From: Molanna angustata
Taxonomy: Eukaryota > Arthropoda > Insecta > Trichoptera > Molannidae
Length of the DNA stretch: 64,000 bases
Direction of reading: 5' to 3'
Assembly: GCA_963576475.1 (NCBI GenBank)
Contig: OY754981.1
Location: 32,712,132-32,776,131 of the forward strand
Shown here: positions 54,326 through 64,000 of the stretch, in pieces
Position numbering within the stretch: position 1 is the stretch's first letter
Layout of the letters: every line of letters begins with the position of its first letter
Program-made: the position numbers and the translations under genes
Notes under the pieces: generated by a model
Database searches by the model: none
What the model was told of the DNA's origin: nothing
What the model saw: the letters and a program-made list of their open reading frames with translations, nothing else

Positions 54326-55045
54326 CCACACCTAAAAAGGCACTAAGTTCAGAATGGGTGGTGAACCTCATGGGTGGTGCTGTATTTCTTAAGATTTTAT
54401 TTTCGATAGCCCGGATTACTGGTCCACATTCAGTTCAGTTCTCTCTACCTATACAGATAGCGAAACAGCGCGATTGTAGATATGCTTGTATGTAATTAAT
54501 TTTAAAATTGAAAGTTAACTTGTTAAAATGATATTCTCTCTCGGGTGGTTTTGAATCTTAGATAGCGAATTATGTCTCGGAAACTGTAACCATTAAATCA
54601 TACTGCTCAACATCTTGACTACTGACTACATACCTAACTGTTTATGTAGGTAGTGCACACACAACTTTACTGCCATAAAGAAAGCCACAAATAATAATCC
54701 ACATTGCTTTAGAAAATTTAGTGAAGATAAAGTAGATATCTTATTTCCAAAACTTAAAATCTTATTAGTGAAAAAGTGTATAAAAGAATCAGCAGTGAAT
54801 ATGTAGGGTTGCCACAATTTCCAGGGAACGTTCGAACACTTTGGATAAAATATAATTTATAAAGCGTCGTTTAGTGATGCAATATCACTTCAAGGGATAT
54901 TGATATAACTTTAGAATGTAACTCTACGAAAAAAAGTGTCTTAAGTAATTAACCGAAAGTGTCAATTCTCTGCGCTCCGAGTATGTCAGGGGACAATTTA
55001 TTCCACTTTAAATGCCTGTTCAAACCGAAACTGCGGATCATAGTT
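54326..55045. other. Spacer, nothing recognised
   Basis: ggcactaagttcagaatggg with gtgaacctca at ~54340-54372 recurs diverged at ~62780-62815, so it is probably part of a dispersed repeat. No coding signal was seen. Confidence 0.45.
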
Positions 55046-55057
55046 AGTCACCATATT

Positions 55058-55259
55058 CTTCTTCTTCTTCAGCCTGTTTTCATCCATTCTTGGACATAGG
55101 CCTCCCCCTTGATCCTCCACACCTCCCTGTCTTGGGGACACTGCATCCATCTCCCTCCGGCACATTTATTGATGTCACCAGACCACCTTGCCTGGGGTCT
55201 GCCGACACCTCTTCGGCTTGTTCTCGGTCGCCATTCTAAGATCTTTTTGGTCCATCGTG
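55058..55259 (-). mobile_element. RTE LINE, extreme 5' truncation, 12-bp target duplication
   Basis: 202 bp matching the last ~200 bp of the RTE at 45672-45873 (same tail of GAA units, GRPQARW region). Flanked by agtcaccatatt (55046-55057) and agtcgccatatt (55260-55271), a 12-bp duplication with one mismatch. This shows the family moved at least twice into this window. Confidence 0.85.
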
Positions 55260-55314
55260 AGTCGCCATATTAGCTCTGTCTAATAAATGAAAATATTAAA
55301 ACTTCTTTGTTTTC

Positions 55315-55362
55315 ATCATACATGTTTACCGGTTTCGGAGCTGACCCGCTCCCTCTTCCAAA
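55315..55362 (-). ncRNA. Hammerhead-like motif of a Penelope-like element (CUGAUGA core mutated)
   Basis: On the minus strand: gtttgtttggaagag in place of gtttgttctgatgag, then stem II ggagc/gctcc, an intact gaaa (55325-55328) and helix III hexamer accggt (55320-55325), then aaacatg. Flanking sequence and stem II match the motif at 50701-50740. Each copy thus keeps the half of the core that the other has lost. Confidence 0.55.
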
Positions 55363-55399
55363 CAAACTGATGGTATGCAAACAAATTAATACTTTCGTT

Positions 55400-56440
55400 A
55401 AGTATGTATATTCAGTTTCAAAACCGGTAATCATAAAATACTCTGTGGTGGTTATTTATTTAAATTTGGCACAAAGGAAAAGCTTCAAAGTATGATGAAG
55501 ACTCTGTCGAATGCTATAACTCTTATATTTGCACATGTTATAATTCTTTAAATTACTATTTCGAATAATTATGTACGATTCGAAATATACGAATACTTTT
55601 AAGTAGCTCTAGGACGTATGCCATCCCTATCTATAAACATCTTCGTGGTTTCTGAATAATCTACACCATTTATCTTACATATCAAACTTTATTCAACTAA
55701 CTTATGAAATTATATTTTTCTACGTACATTCGACTATTTATTTAATAGTTCTAAAACTTTGAAAAATGTGAGTAAACTGTGATCAAATTACTACTCTCTT
55801 ACTAACGAGTGGGTTGTGGCCAACGCTATACTACTCGCTACCAAGTCAGTACACAAAGTATTCAAATTTTGTATAGATAGTGTTCAGCATTTTCGTGAAA
55901 GGAGTTTGTTGAATTATTTTTGATTTAATATAATATATTTTATTATGAAAACTTTACAATTCTTAAATGCCATTTTATGATAGTGATGTGCCTTTTTAGC
56001 AATTTGAAAATAAACATTACTTTTTTTAAGTTTCCTAAGGTCAGGGTCACTGAAATATTTAACAGTTAAAAAAAATGATACATTGATCCGATATCCTCAA
56101 AATCTAATCGCTTTTAAGCGATTAATAGAAAAATCTGCAAATAATCGAACGAGTACTTTAGTCTATAATCGATAAAGTAGAATACAAAGCACATAATATG
56201 AAGAACATAGTACACACACGGAGAAATATTGTGATGAAACATTCAAAATACTATCTCAGCATGATACCAGTTCATAATCTGCAATTAAAAAATCTTTAAA
56301 AATTGAGAATTCATAACTCCCCACTATATCTCCTTGGAGTAGTGAGGAGTAAACATAGTGGACAATTTTTATCTTTAAAGACCCGAATAAATTTTTATGG
56401 TCTCTATTTCTAATGTATACCTATGTACGTTATGAAAATA
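55400..56440. other. AT-rich spacer, nothing recognised
   Basis: Only short palindromic scraps such as aatcgcttttaagcgatta near 56105-56125 stand out. No coding frame was recognised. Confidence 0.5.
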
Positions 56441-57300
56441 TTAAATTTTTCAGAATATTTTTCAAGTTAAGACACATGAAATCACAAAGAAAAACAAGTT
56501 TAGAAACATGAAATAACAAAAAAAAAACATTGTTAGAAACATGAAATCAGAAAGAAAAACAAGTTTACATACATGAAATCACAAAAAAACACTCCCGACA
56601 GGGAAAAAATCCAATGTTTGCGCATATGCAATAATAAAAAATATTCGACAAAAAAACACGTTTAGAAACATGAAATCACAAAGAAAATCAAGTTTAGAAA
56701 TATGAAAACATAAAGAAAAACAAGTTTAGACACATGATATCACAAATAAAAACAAGTTTACATACATGAAATCACAAAAAACACGTTTAGAAACATGAAA
56801 TCACAAAGAAAAAACAAGTTTACAAACATGAAATCACAAAAAACACGTTTAGAAACATGAAATCACAAGGAAAAACATTTTTAGAAACATAAAATCACAA
56901 AGAAAAACAAGTTTACAAACATGAAATCACAAAAAACACGTTTAGAAACATGAAATCACAAAGAAAAACAAGTTTACAAACATGAAATCACAAAAAACAC
57001 GTTGTGAAACATGAAATCACAAAGAAAAACAAGTTTACAAATATGAAATCACAAAAAAACACGTTGTGAAACATGAAATCACAAAGAAAAACAAGTTTAC
57101 AAACATGAAATCACAAAAAACACGTTTAGAAACATGAAATCACAAAGAAAAACATTTTTAGAAACATGAAATCACAAAGAAAAACAAGTTTACAAACATG
57201 AAATCACAAAAAAACACGTTTAGAAACATGAAATCACAAAGAAAAACAAGTTTAGACACATTAAATCACAAAGAAAAATAAATCTATTTTTTGTTGACAC
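56441..57300. repeat. AT-rich minisatellite with dimeric higher-order unit
   Basis: Built from two related subunits, aaacatgaaatcacaaagaa-aaacaagtttac (~32 bp) and aaacatgaaatcacaaaaaa-cacgtttag (~29 bp). In the middle and right part they alternate A-B-A-B, giving a ~61-bp period. The left part is more degenerate. No frame is open. Confidence 0.9.
56592..56648. mobile_element. Lone terminus of MITE family M inside the minisatellite
   Basis: ctcccgacagggaaaaaatc, caatgtttgcgcatatgcaa and taataaaaaatattcga form exactly the outer ~57 bp of family M (compare 28822-28877). It is dropped between two minisatellite units with no other M sequence attached. Confidence 0.8.
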
Positions 57301-57309
57301 ACATTTTTT

Positions 57310-57676
57310 CAACATCTCAATAGAGACGAAGTTGGGATATTGTAGAAGAACCAGGAACTCGTGGCACTTATAGGGCTTACGACCTGTCATCGGCTGGTTT
57401 ACGTGATCACTTTATGCGCTTGCGCAACGTTCACCAATTATGCAATTAAAAAAAGAATATTCGAAAACTATTTTTTATTTTAAAAAAATAAAATAAGATT
57501 TTTTTTTTATTTCATAAATCCTGCATACATATCCTGCATATGGTTTACGTGATCACTTTATGCGCTTGCGCAACGTTCACCAATTATGCAATTAAAAAAA
57601 GAATATTCGAAAACTATTTTTTATTGTAAAAAAATAAAATAAGATTTTTTTTTTATTTCATAAATCCTACATACAT
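57310..57676. mobile_element. MITE family M fragment with ~135-bp tandem duplication
   Basis: Starts ctcaatagagacgaagttgg and runs through gggcttacgacctgtcatcg and ggctggtttacgtgatcact. The segment ggtttacgtgatcactttat ... cataaatcctgcatacat (57396-57530) is then repeated almost unchanged at 57541-57676, including its poly-A/T runs, which indicates a recent slippage or unequal exchange. Confidence 0.75.
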
Positions 57677-58227
57677 GCATATAAACCTTCACGCTATGCC
57701 CCTAATGGGGTAGGCAACTGGACGCCATATTTTCAATCCTGGTTTCATATCCATTGACATTCATACATTGTCTTTCGTCTCCTACATGTTCGTCTATTGT
57801 GCAAGCTTCTTACATTTCCTTCTTTCAGAATGTCGATCACATGTTCGAGCCATTATTTTCTTGGAAGTCTCCGAACTTTCATTGAATTTTGTCCGCATTG
57901 TACATTCTTTTCGTCAGGCGTTCCTCATTTGGTCTCCCAATGTGGCCAAACCATTTCAATGTGTTCACTTTTATTCTATTGATGTCATCTTCCTTTATCT
58001 CACAAATCCTATGATTGAGAAAAGCTATTTAAACTAAATGGGCCACAAGAATTCTTCCACCCCATGATACATATTTTTCATTAAAAAAAAATAAATCATC
58101 AAAGCCAACCGATGATAGAAAATGATGATGAACTCTCACTGCTCGGGTTATCAAAAGTATTGAAAACATCTCACTTGTCAGTATAAAATATATAGTCCTA
58201 AAGACAGATTTCATTGATTTTCTCCTG
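57677..58227 (-). mobile_element. Dispersed LINE-like repeat D, left part, split by Harbinger
   Basis: Minus-strand copy of the repeat at 35730-36990. Coding scrap: DDINRIKVNTLKWFGHIGRP then NEERLTKRMYNADK, an RTE-like tail. The 3' end reads ttgcctaccccattaggggc and atagcgtgaagg. The continuing upstream part resumes at 63548 after the transposon. Confidence 0.75.
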
Positions 58228-58556
58228 GGGGTCTATTCTCCAATCTCGCATGATTAATGTCGCATACGCCTATGTCGCCTAAAAAATGTCGAATGAAATG
58301 TCGTATGTTGGGCATTTAGTCTATTCTTGAAATCATTCGACTTGAAAATCGTTCGACATTGAAATGTCATTTGAAAGTAGCGGCAACATAGCATTTAGGA
58401 TGCGTTTGAAATATTTTTTATGCATTATTTTGTCATTTTTTCTATGGTTGTCAAAAATCTATGGTAAATTTTTGTATTTTGTTCCTCGTTCATTGCTGTT
58501 GATTGCTGTGACGCTCTCGAAAGTCGAATACAAGTGTATTTTGAATTATTTTGAAA

Positions 58557-59974
58557 ATGAATTATTGTTCGAATGCACAAAAAAGCATGTTGGTGGAATT
58601 GATGAATGGAGAAAAAGAACTTTTATCGGGGAAGTTCTCCAATAACTTCACAAGGCATACGGCTAAAATGCGGTGGATGGAGATAGCTGAAAAACTTAAT
58701 TCAATTCCGGGCGCTAACAAGGATTGGTTACATTGGCGGAAGGTAAGCAGTATTTTTGATTTTGAGTCTTTCGTTTAAATAAATTGATTGACAATGTTTT
58801 CAGCTATATTAAATTAGAAAAATGTGATTTTATACTATTGTAATTATAAAACAAGTTTTTATGAAAACCTTACCAGTAGAATATATAGTTTGTTTGTTTT
58901 TAAGAAGAAATTACGTAGTAAATCAACAAAATTATGTACTTCTATAAAAAAACGTTTGTTAGTGTTGACAAGTAAAAGGATTAAAAATAATGTTCTAGTT
59001 TGAAACCACATGTCATGTAATATAGTTAGAAATAACTGTAAACAGCTGATTTCAATTTGGTTGGGAATTAGAAAGCTTAGCAATGAAAACTGAAACCATA
59101 TCTTTATAATAAGAGCCTAATTTGACATACTTGGCGCTAAGTCAAATTCCATGTGCCAAACAACCAACCTTTTTTTGTATGGGATTTGCCGTCTGTTGTA
59201 GAAAATTTTTCTATTTTGTAGACAACAGGGATTACGAACAGTGCTTGACAATTTGACTCAGGGGGCTTGTCTCAATAATTTTAAAAAAGTTGGTTTGAAC
59301 ATTTATGCATTAAAATGTCCAAACCTATAGAACAAAATATGTGTGTTTTCTTATAAGATTCTTTCAGTGCTTAAAATTATTATAAAGATTTGTTAAACTG
59401 TATTATTATGTCCAAACCTAAAGTATAAAATATGTGTGTTTACTTATAAGATTCTTTAAGTGTTTTTATTATAAAGATTTGTTGAACTGTATAATTAATA
59501 TTATCATTGTTTTATTCTTTCTAGACAAGTCTCTGGTCAAAAGCCAAGTCCAAAGAGGCAGCTGTGCAGAGGGAGAGGAGAGGGACTGGGGGCGGGCCAT
59601 CCATAGGGAGTCAGCTAACCCAATCAGAAGAGGCCATTGTTAACATGTTAACTCCAATAATAGTTGTTGGCCATTCTGAAAGTAGAGAGTCGGAGGTATG
59701 CCGGACAATAGGAGAAAATATCAATGAGAGTTCTATGGAGGGAGGTAATCATGACACAGAAGATTCTTTTATTGAAACAGAAGAAATACTTATACCGCCA
59801 GTTGAAGAAACACACAATAGCAGAACCACGCCTCGTCCCAGAAGAAGAGGCGTGCAAGAAGATCTAGTAGAGCTAGCAAAAAAAAATCGAGATCAAAGAA
59901 GCATACATGAAAAAAAACTAGCATTGATGGAGAGACATGTTGTTGCCATTGATTCATTTGTTCGAAAAATTTAG
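58557..59974 (+). CDS. Harbinger Myb/SANT-like protein, two exons
   Basis: Exon 1 58557-58742, intron 58743-59524 (gt...ctag), exon 2 59525-59974; phase-0 junction; 211 aa. The ATG at 58557 is preferred over an in-frame TTG six bases upstream. Residues ~1-75 form a Myb/SANT-like DNA-binding domain with the spaced tryptophans (KMRWMEIAEKLNSI, KDWLHWRK, then LWSKAKSKEAA across the splice). A GTGGGP linker, an acidic middle and a basic C-terminal helix (LVELAKKNRDQRSIHEKKL) follow. PIF/Harbinger elements encode such a partner, known to help the transposase enter the nucleus and bind ends. No stops or frameshifts, so it looks functional. The splice sites are predicted by eye. Confidence 0.82.
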
Positions 59975-60040
59975 GTTTTAATAGAGATACATAAAGAAAG
60001 TTATATATACTTTTAGTCGAGATATAGAAATGTTTCATAT

Positions 60041-60194
60041 GAACAAAAAAATTCTTGTAATGAAACTTAACAGATTATTACTGTAAATTTATACGAACAT
60101 GTTTTAAGAGAGATAATAAAAACAAAGCCAAAAACTCAAAAGGAACATTTATAAAGCGTATTAAAAGAGATTTATAAAAAAAGTTAAGTTCTTT
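60041..60194 (+). repeat. Left flank copy of duplicated segment around the 85-bp array
   Basis: gaacaaaaaaattcttgtaa ... aaaaaagttaagttctt is repeated at 60951-61110 with small changes, and an inverted partial copy lies at ~61195-61345 (gttccttttaagtatttagc ... gttgttcatatg). The array therefore sits between direct copies, and the whole is partly palindromic. Confidence 0.75.
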
Positions 60195-60950
60195 CTATAT
60201 GATATTTCTAACGCTTCTCTTCATTTACAAAACAAAATTTGATCAAAATATATTAACTATTTTCTTGTATGTAATTTTCTATATGATATGTCTTAACGCT
60301 TCTCTTCATTTACAAAACAAAATTTGATCAAAATATATTAACTATTTTCTTGTATGTAATTTTCTATATGATATGTCTTAACGCTTCTCTTCATTTACAA
60401 AACAAAATTTGATCAAAATATTTTAACTATTTTCTTGTATGTAATTTTCTATTTGATATGTCTTAATGCTTCTCTTCATTTACCAAACAAAATTTGATCA
60501 AAATATATTAACTATTTTCTTGTATGTTATTTTCTATATGATATGTCTTAACGCTTCTCTTCATTTACAAAACAAAATTTGATCAAAATATATTAACTAT
60601 TTTCTTGTATGTTATTTTCTATATGATATGTCTTAACGCTTCTCTTCATTTACAAAACAAAATTTGATCAAAATATATTAACTATTTTCTTGTATGTTAT
60701 TTTCTATATGATATGTCTTAACGCTTCTCTTCATTTACAAAACAAAATTTGATCAAAATATATTAACTATTTTCTTGTATGTAATTTTCTATATGATATG
60801 TCTTAACGCTTCTCTTCATTTACAAAACAAAATTTGATCAAAATATATTAACTATTTTCTTGTATGTAATTTTCTATATGATATGTCTTAACGCTTCTCT
60901 TCATTTACAAAACAAAATTTGATCAAAATGTATTAACTATTTTCTTGTAT
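60195..60950. repeat. 85-bp minisatellite inside the Harbinger element, ~9 copies
   Basis: Units of 85 bp: tctatatgatatgtcttaac, gcttctcttcatttacaaaa, caaaatttgatcaaaatata, ttaactattttcttgtatg. Divergence is low (single-base variants such as atttgat, accaaac, gttattt). It lies between the Myb gene stop and the transposase remnant. Confidence 0.95.
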
Positions 60951-61445
60951 GAACAAAAAAAATCTCGTAATGAAACTTAACAGATTATTACTGTAAATTT
61001 ATAGGAACATTTTATAATGTATTAAGAGAGATATAAAAACAAAGCCAAAAACTCAATAGGAACATTTATAAAATGTATTAACAGAGATTTATAAAAAAAG
61101 TTAAGTTCTTAGTAGGAACATTTCAAAAAGGTTTTAATAGAGATACATAAAGAATTTTATATATACTTTTAGACGAGATATAGAAACTTTGTTGACAAAT
61201 GTCTTTTAATACAGCATTTTATAAATGTTCCTTTTAAGTATTTAGCTTTGTTTTTATATTTCTATAAATAACATTTTATAAAAGTTCCTATTAATTTACA
61301 GTATAATATGTCATTAATACAATTTTTTTATGTTGTTCATATGTAACATTTCTATAAGTATCTAAAATAAGTTTTCTAAATGCTCCCGTTTAATATTTAA
61401 CTTTGTTTATATATCTCTATTAATTCAATATAATGTAATAAATGT
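60951..61445. repeat. Right flank copy plus inverted partial copy
   Basis: 60951-61110 repeats 60041-60194; 61111-61170 repeats the region after the Myb stop (ttttaatagagatacataaa, gacgagatatagaaa); 61195-61445 is mostly the inverted version. The non-coding middle of the transposon has expanded by several rounds of duplication. Confidence 0.7.
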
Positions 61446-61654
61446 TTTCTTATACCACACTGAATATATATATTTTTTTCTTTCCTTCCAATTTTAATTT
61501 AGGTAGAATAATAAACAGTAGTAAATGCAATACACTTTATTTACTCATATATGTACAACCTTTCCATAATGAAAGGTATGTAATAATTTTGACAAATTTA
61601 ATACAAGAAATGAGTTGTTAAATTAATTATCTATGTAAAAAAATAATTACTAGC

Positions 61655-63257
61655 TATAAAAAGACTACCAGGAAACAAAGCATTAACATTTAATATTTTT
61701 AAAGAGTCATCACAAATTAGTTGGACGTTAATGGAGTGGTAGCTCTGACGGTTTACATACACATGTTCAGGGTAATTTAAATTGTTTCCTGCTGGCGGTA
61801 CAATTGCAACATGGGTGCAATCGATGCATCCGATTATACCTGGCAGATTTTACTTTCTATAAAACCTGAAACAAAAAGTTTTTTAGATCTATATAATGTT
61901 TTTGAAAATATTGTTTTTTGGTTGTATTATAAAATGTTACTATGAGGAATCTTTAGAATAGTTCCCCAACCAACACTTTTTTTTCAGGTATCCCGTAACA
62001 GACAAGTAATTTATTTTATTAAATAACATTTCACATAACATATTATTATGTAATTGAAAATTCAACGGGCAAAATAACATCTCATATAGTTCAGCAGGTT
62101 CACCGCACATTCTGGATCTAGTGCCTTTTGTGAGACAAAGTTGGTGTGTGTCATGATTCTTTGAGAAGGTAATGCATGCTGCTGGTTACTACACACTAGG
62201 GATATGGCGTGATGGTATGTATTATCGAACCTGAAGTATATATTTGTTCCATTTGGATTCTACACTTCCCAACACATCCAACAACACACCTTAAGTAAAT
62301 CAATACTATAGTTTACCTATTTCTTATACTCCTTAACTCTTGGATTGTGCTTGGAAATTTAACCCATGCATTGAAAATTTCTGGTTTATTTAGTACATCC
62401 ACAAATTCAGTCAAAGATCTTGAGACGGAAGATTGCGATATATTATTATTTATGTTGCTTCCCACCTAGGTAACTGATAAGATCCTGTTCCCAGAAAATT
62501 TAAGGCTGTGAGAACCTGAAAAATATAAATCATGAATTAATTATATGTAGTAGGTTTATAAAAACGCAATGAACTTCATCAGCTAAGACATGAATCCATG
62601 AGCGTCAAATCCACTTTTTTCAAAATTTACCAAATGTGTCAAATCTTGATCTTCAAATCAAAATATGTTTTATCTGTAAAATTGTAGACAAATGGAACGT
62701 TCGACAAATTATTCTAATGCTCGTGTAGCAATAGTTTAAAGTGTTAGATAGTTTTTTCACCCACAGTCTCATTTCACCTTACAAGGGACTACATTCAGAA
62801 TGGGTGAACCTCATTGCTGAATCATGTGAGATGTTATCCATTACCCGGCTCTTACGGGACACTTGCAAACAATGAAAATAGTGGAAGAACTATTCTAAGC
62901 CAGTGATTCACGCCGAAAATGTTCATGTAAAGAATACAAAAGTTTATAGTATTTACTTTCGACTTTCTCATTCATGATAGTCTACAAAAAAACCCATAAG
63001 AGAGATATTGGTTTAGTAAAAAATGATTAACATACCTTGGTTTCGACACTTAATGCAGATGCTCGAGATGGCAAACACATATGAGGAGTTACAACCTCGA
63101 TAAGGGACTTTGTAAGTTTTTTGTTGAGGCGGAAGTGTTTTATGAAAGACGTATCGCTTTGTGCGAATGCATCCACTATTTTGGAATTATTACGTCGTCC
63201 GTGAATATTGTGATTCTGTTCAATAGACAGAATAACCAACTCGTCGAAACTAGCCAT
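61655..63257 (-). pseudogene. Harbinger transposase remnant, three exon pieces
   Basis: Minus strand. Exon 1 63257-63036 from an ATG (MASFDELVILSIEQ ... FIKHFRLNKKLTKSLIEVVT), donor gtatg. Exon 2 62515-62318 (VLTALNFLGTGSYQL, then after a frameshift near 62470 NISQSSVSRSLTEFVDVL). Exon 3 from 61865 begins after one stop and holds the first catalytic Asp region (PGIIGCIDCTHVAI) and VNRQSYHSINVQLICD, then breaks off at ~61655. The second Asp and the Glu of the DDE triad are absent. Clearly inactive: frameshift, stop and C-terminal loss. Confidence 0.82.
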
Positions 63258-63547
63258 TATTATTACAAAAAAAAACACGAAATTGGAAAAACAATGATTA
63301 AACACACTTCACTGATGTACTATGTCAATGGCAATCGTAATATGGCGGCTATTTTTGACAGATAAAATCATGCGACATTGATGCGACATTGAATGTCGAG
63401 TGGTCCTATACCACTCGTCGAAATCTCGAATGATTTTCATTCGACTATGTCGCATGTGAGACTCAAGAATAGCATATTCTAGAAATCGTGCGAAAGTAAT
63501 AAAATGTCACATACGACATCGATAGGCGACATTGGAGAATAGGGTCC

Positions 63548-63640
63548 CTGACACTCTAACTAAGGGCGACTCCTTAAACAAATATCTCGTTTAATTACTT
63601 TCATATCGAAACACCTGAAATATGTTTATTAAAGTTGTCC
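63548..63640 (-). mobile_element. Repeat D, right part, resumed after Harbinger
   Basis: Complement of gtgtcag at 35804-35810 and its upstream sequence: gacactctaactaagggcga, ctccttaaacaaatatctcg and tttaattactttcatatcga. Joining it to 58227 across one ctg reproduces the unoccupied copy at 35.8 kb. Confidence 0.8.
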
Positions 63641-64000
63641 AACCGTTAATAATTTATATCACTAGAATCTAATTTATTAGATATCTCAATCAAGACGAAT
63701 GAGAAGTTATTAAATGAGTAGAGACAGGGTTTACGACCTCCCATTGTCTGTCATAATATTAACTATTTGATTTTGTACCATAATACTGTATTGGCAGGTT
63801 AAATTTTACAATTTGACATACATACCATCACGCCATTTCTTTCAAGGGGTAGGCAGAGATATTTTTATTTTATTTTATTTGGAAAACATACAGCATACAT
63901 ATAACAATAATAAAAATAAAAATGATACATGAAATTTCATACCTAAGTAAAATGTTTTCACTTATATAAAAGTAGAAATACCTAAACATATTTTTTATTT
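63641..64000 (-). mobile_element. LINE 3'-end pieces
   Basis: 63825-63860 has acataccatcacgccatttc followed by aaggggtaggcagag, the complement of a lepidopteran-type LINE 3' end. 63868-63885 is a reversed AAAT tail (tttttattttattttatttg) with AT-rich 3'-UTR-like sequence to the window edge. No coding remnant is visible before the window ends. Confidence 0.45.

Larger units (their letters stand above)
58228..63547. mobile_element. PIF/Harbinger DNA transposon
   Basis: 5320 bp with inverted ends ggggtctattctccaat (left) and ggaccctattctccaat (right, minus strand); similarity continues with spacing changes through tcgc and atgtcg. The target duplication is 3 bp, ctg (58225-58227, 63548-63550), as known for part of this superfamily. 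It carries two divergent gene units: a Myb/SANT-like gene (plus) and a transposase (minus). The site is confirmed by the unoccupied paralogous repeat at 35730-36990. The transposase is broken, so this copy could move only with help. Confidence 0.88.

Noticed and set aside
58364..58645. 93-codon hydrophobic plus-strand frame upstream of the Harbinger Myb gene
   Set aside because: Starts with a weak codon, overlaps exon 1 of the Myb-like gene in another frame and has no motif.
1..64000. A host protein-coding gene
   Set aside because: No multi-exon non-transposon gene, conserved domain cluster or promoter-like structure was found. Every strong coding signal belongs to a transposable element.

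Overview
The window looks like intergenic, heterochromatin-like DNA from an insect, most probably a moth or butterfly. The pointers are the AT-rich base composition, tRNA-derived SINEs, a Dong/R4-type LINE sitting in TAA repeats, many LINE 3' ends of the 'accatcacgcc...ggggtaggcag' type seen throughout lepidopteran DNA, PIF/Harbinger and Penelope remnants, and spliceosomal introns. I found no convincing host gene. Almost everything that can be identified is a transposable element, a fragment of one, or a tandem repeat. The taxonomic call is inference.

Layout: 0-10 kb holds SINE and LINE scraps, a possible single C2H2 finger reading frame and several copies of one TIR (MITE-like) family. 10.05-26.93 kb is one large composite. 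A minus-strand LINE has its coding 3' part at 26.5-26.9 kb and its tail at about 10.05 kb, and its 3' UTR carries a tandem array of about 25 monomers of 185-190 bp. That array was later hit by two LTR elements. The first is an intact, apparently very young BEL/Pao element (11792-18418, identical LTRs, one long ORF). The second is a non-coding large-LTR element (LARD-like, 21305-26410). A second member of the LARD family lies at 40499-45593 and has a perfect 18-base primer site for tRNA-Lys(CUU).

27-40 kb: SINEs, a full-length Dong-like LINE (minus strand, 28.9-32.85 kb) broken by only two in-frame stops and joined to a SINE tail, GC-rich non-autonomous elements with 14-bp target duplications, fold-back elements, and a 46-bp minisatellite open in all three forward frames. 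45-58 kb: a 5'-truncated RTE LINE, a 26-bp palindromic minisatellite, a Penelope GIY-YIG fragment with hammerhead-like cores, a second GC-rich element, another R4-type fragment and an AT-rich minisatellite. 58.2-63.5 kb: a PIF/Harbinger DNA transposon with an apparently intact two-exon Myb/SANT-like gene, a decayed opposite-strand transposase and an internal 85-bp minisatellite. Its target site exists unoccupied in a paralogous repeat at 35.8 kb.

The only reading frames that look functional are the BEL/Pao gag-pol polyprotein and the Harbinger Myb-like gene. The nesting order gives relative ages: old LINE, MITE and SINE fragments first, then satellite expansion, then LARD and BEL/Pao insertion. 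Start codons were checked by hand. Several long frames open with TTG and were moved to ATG or treated as truncated. All identities and copy counts were judged by eye.
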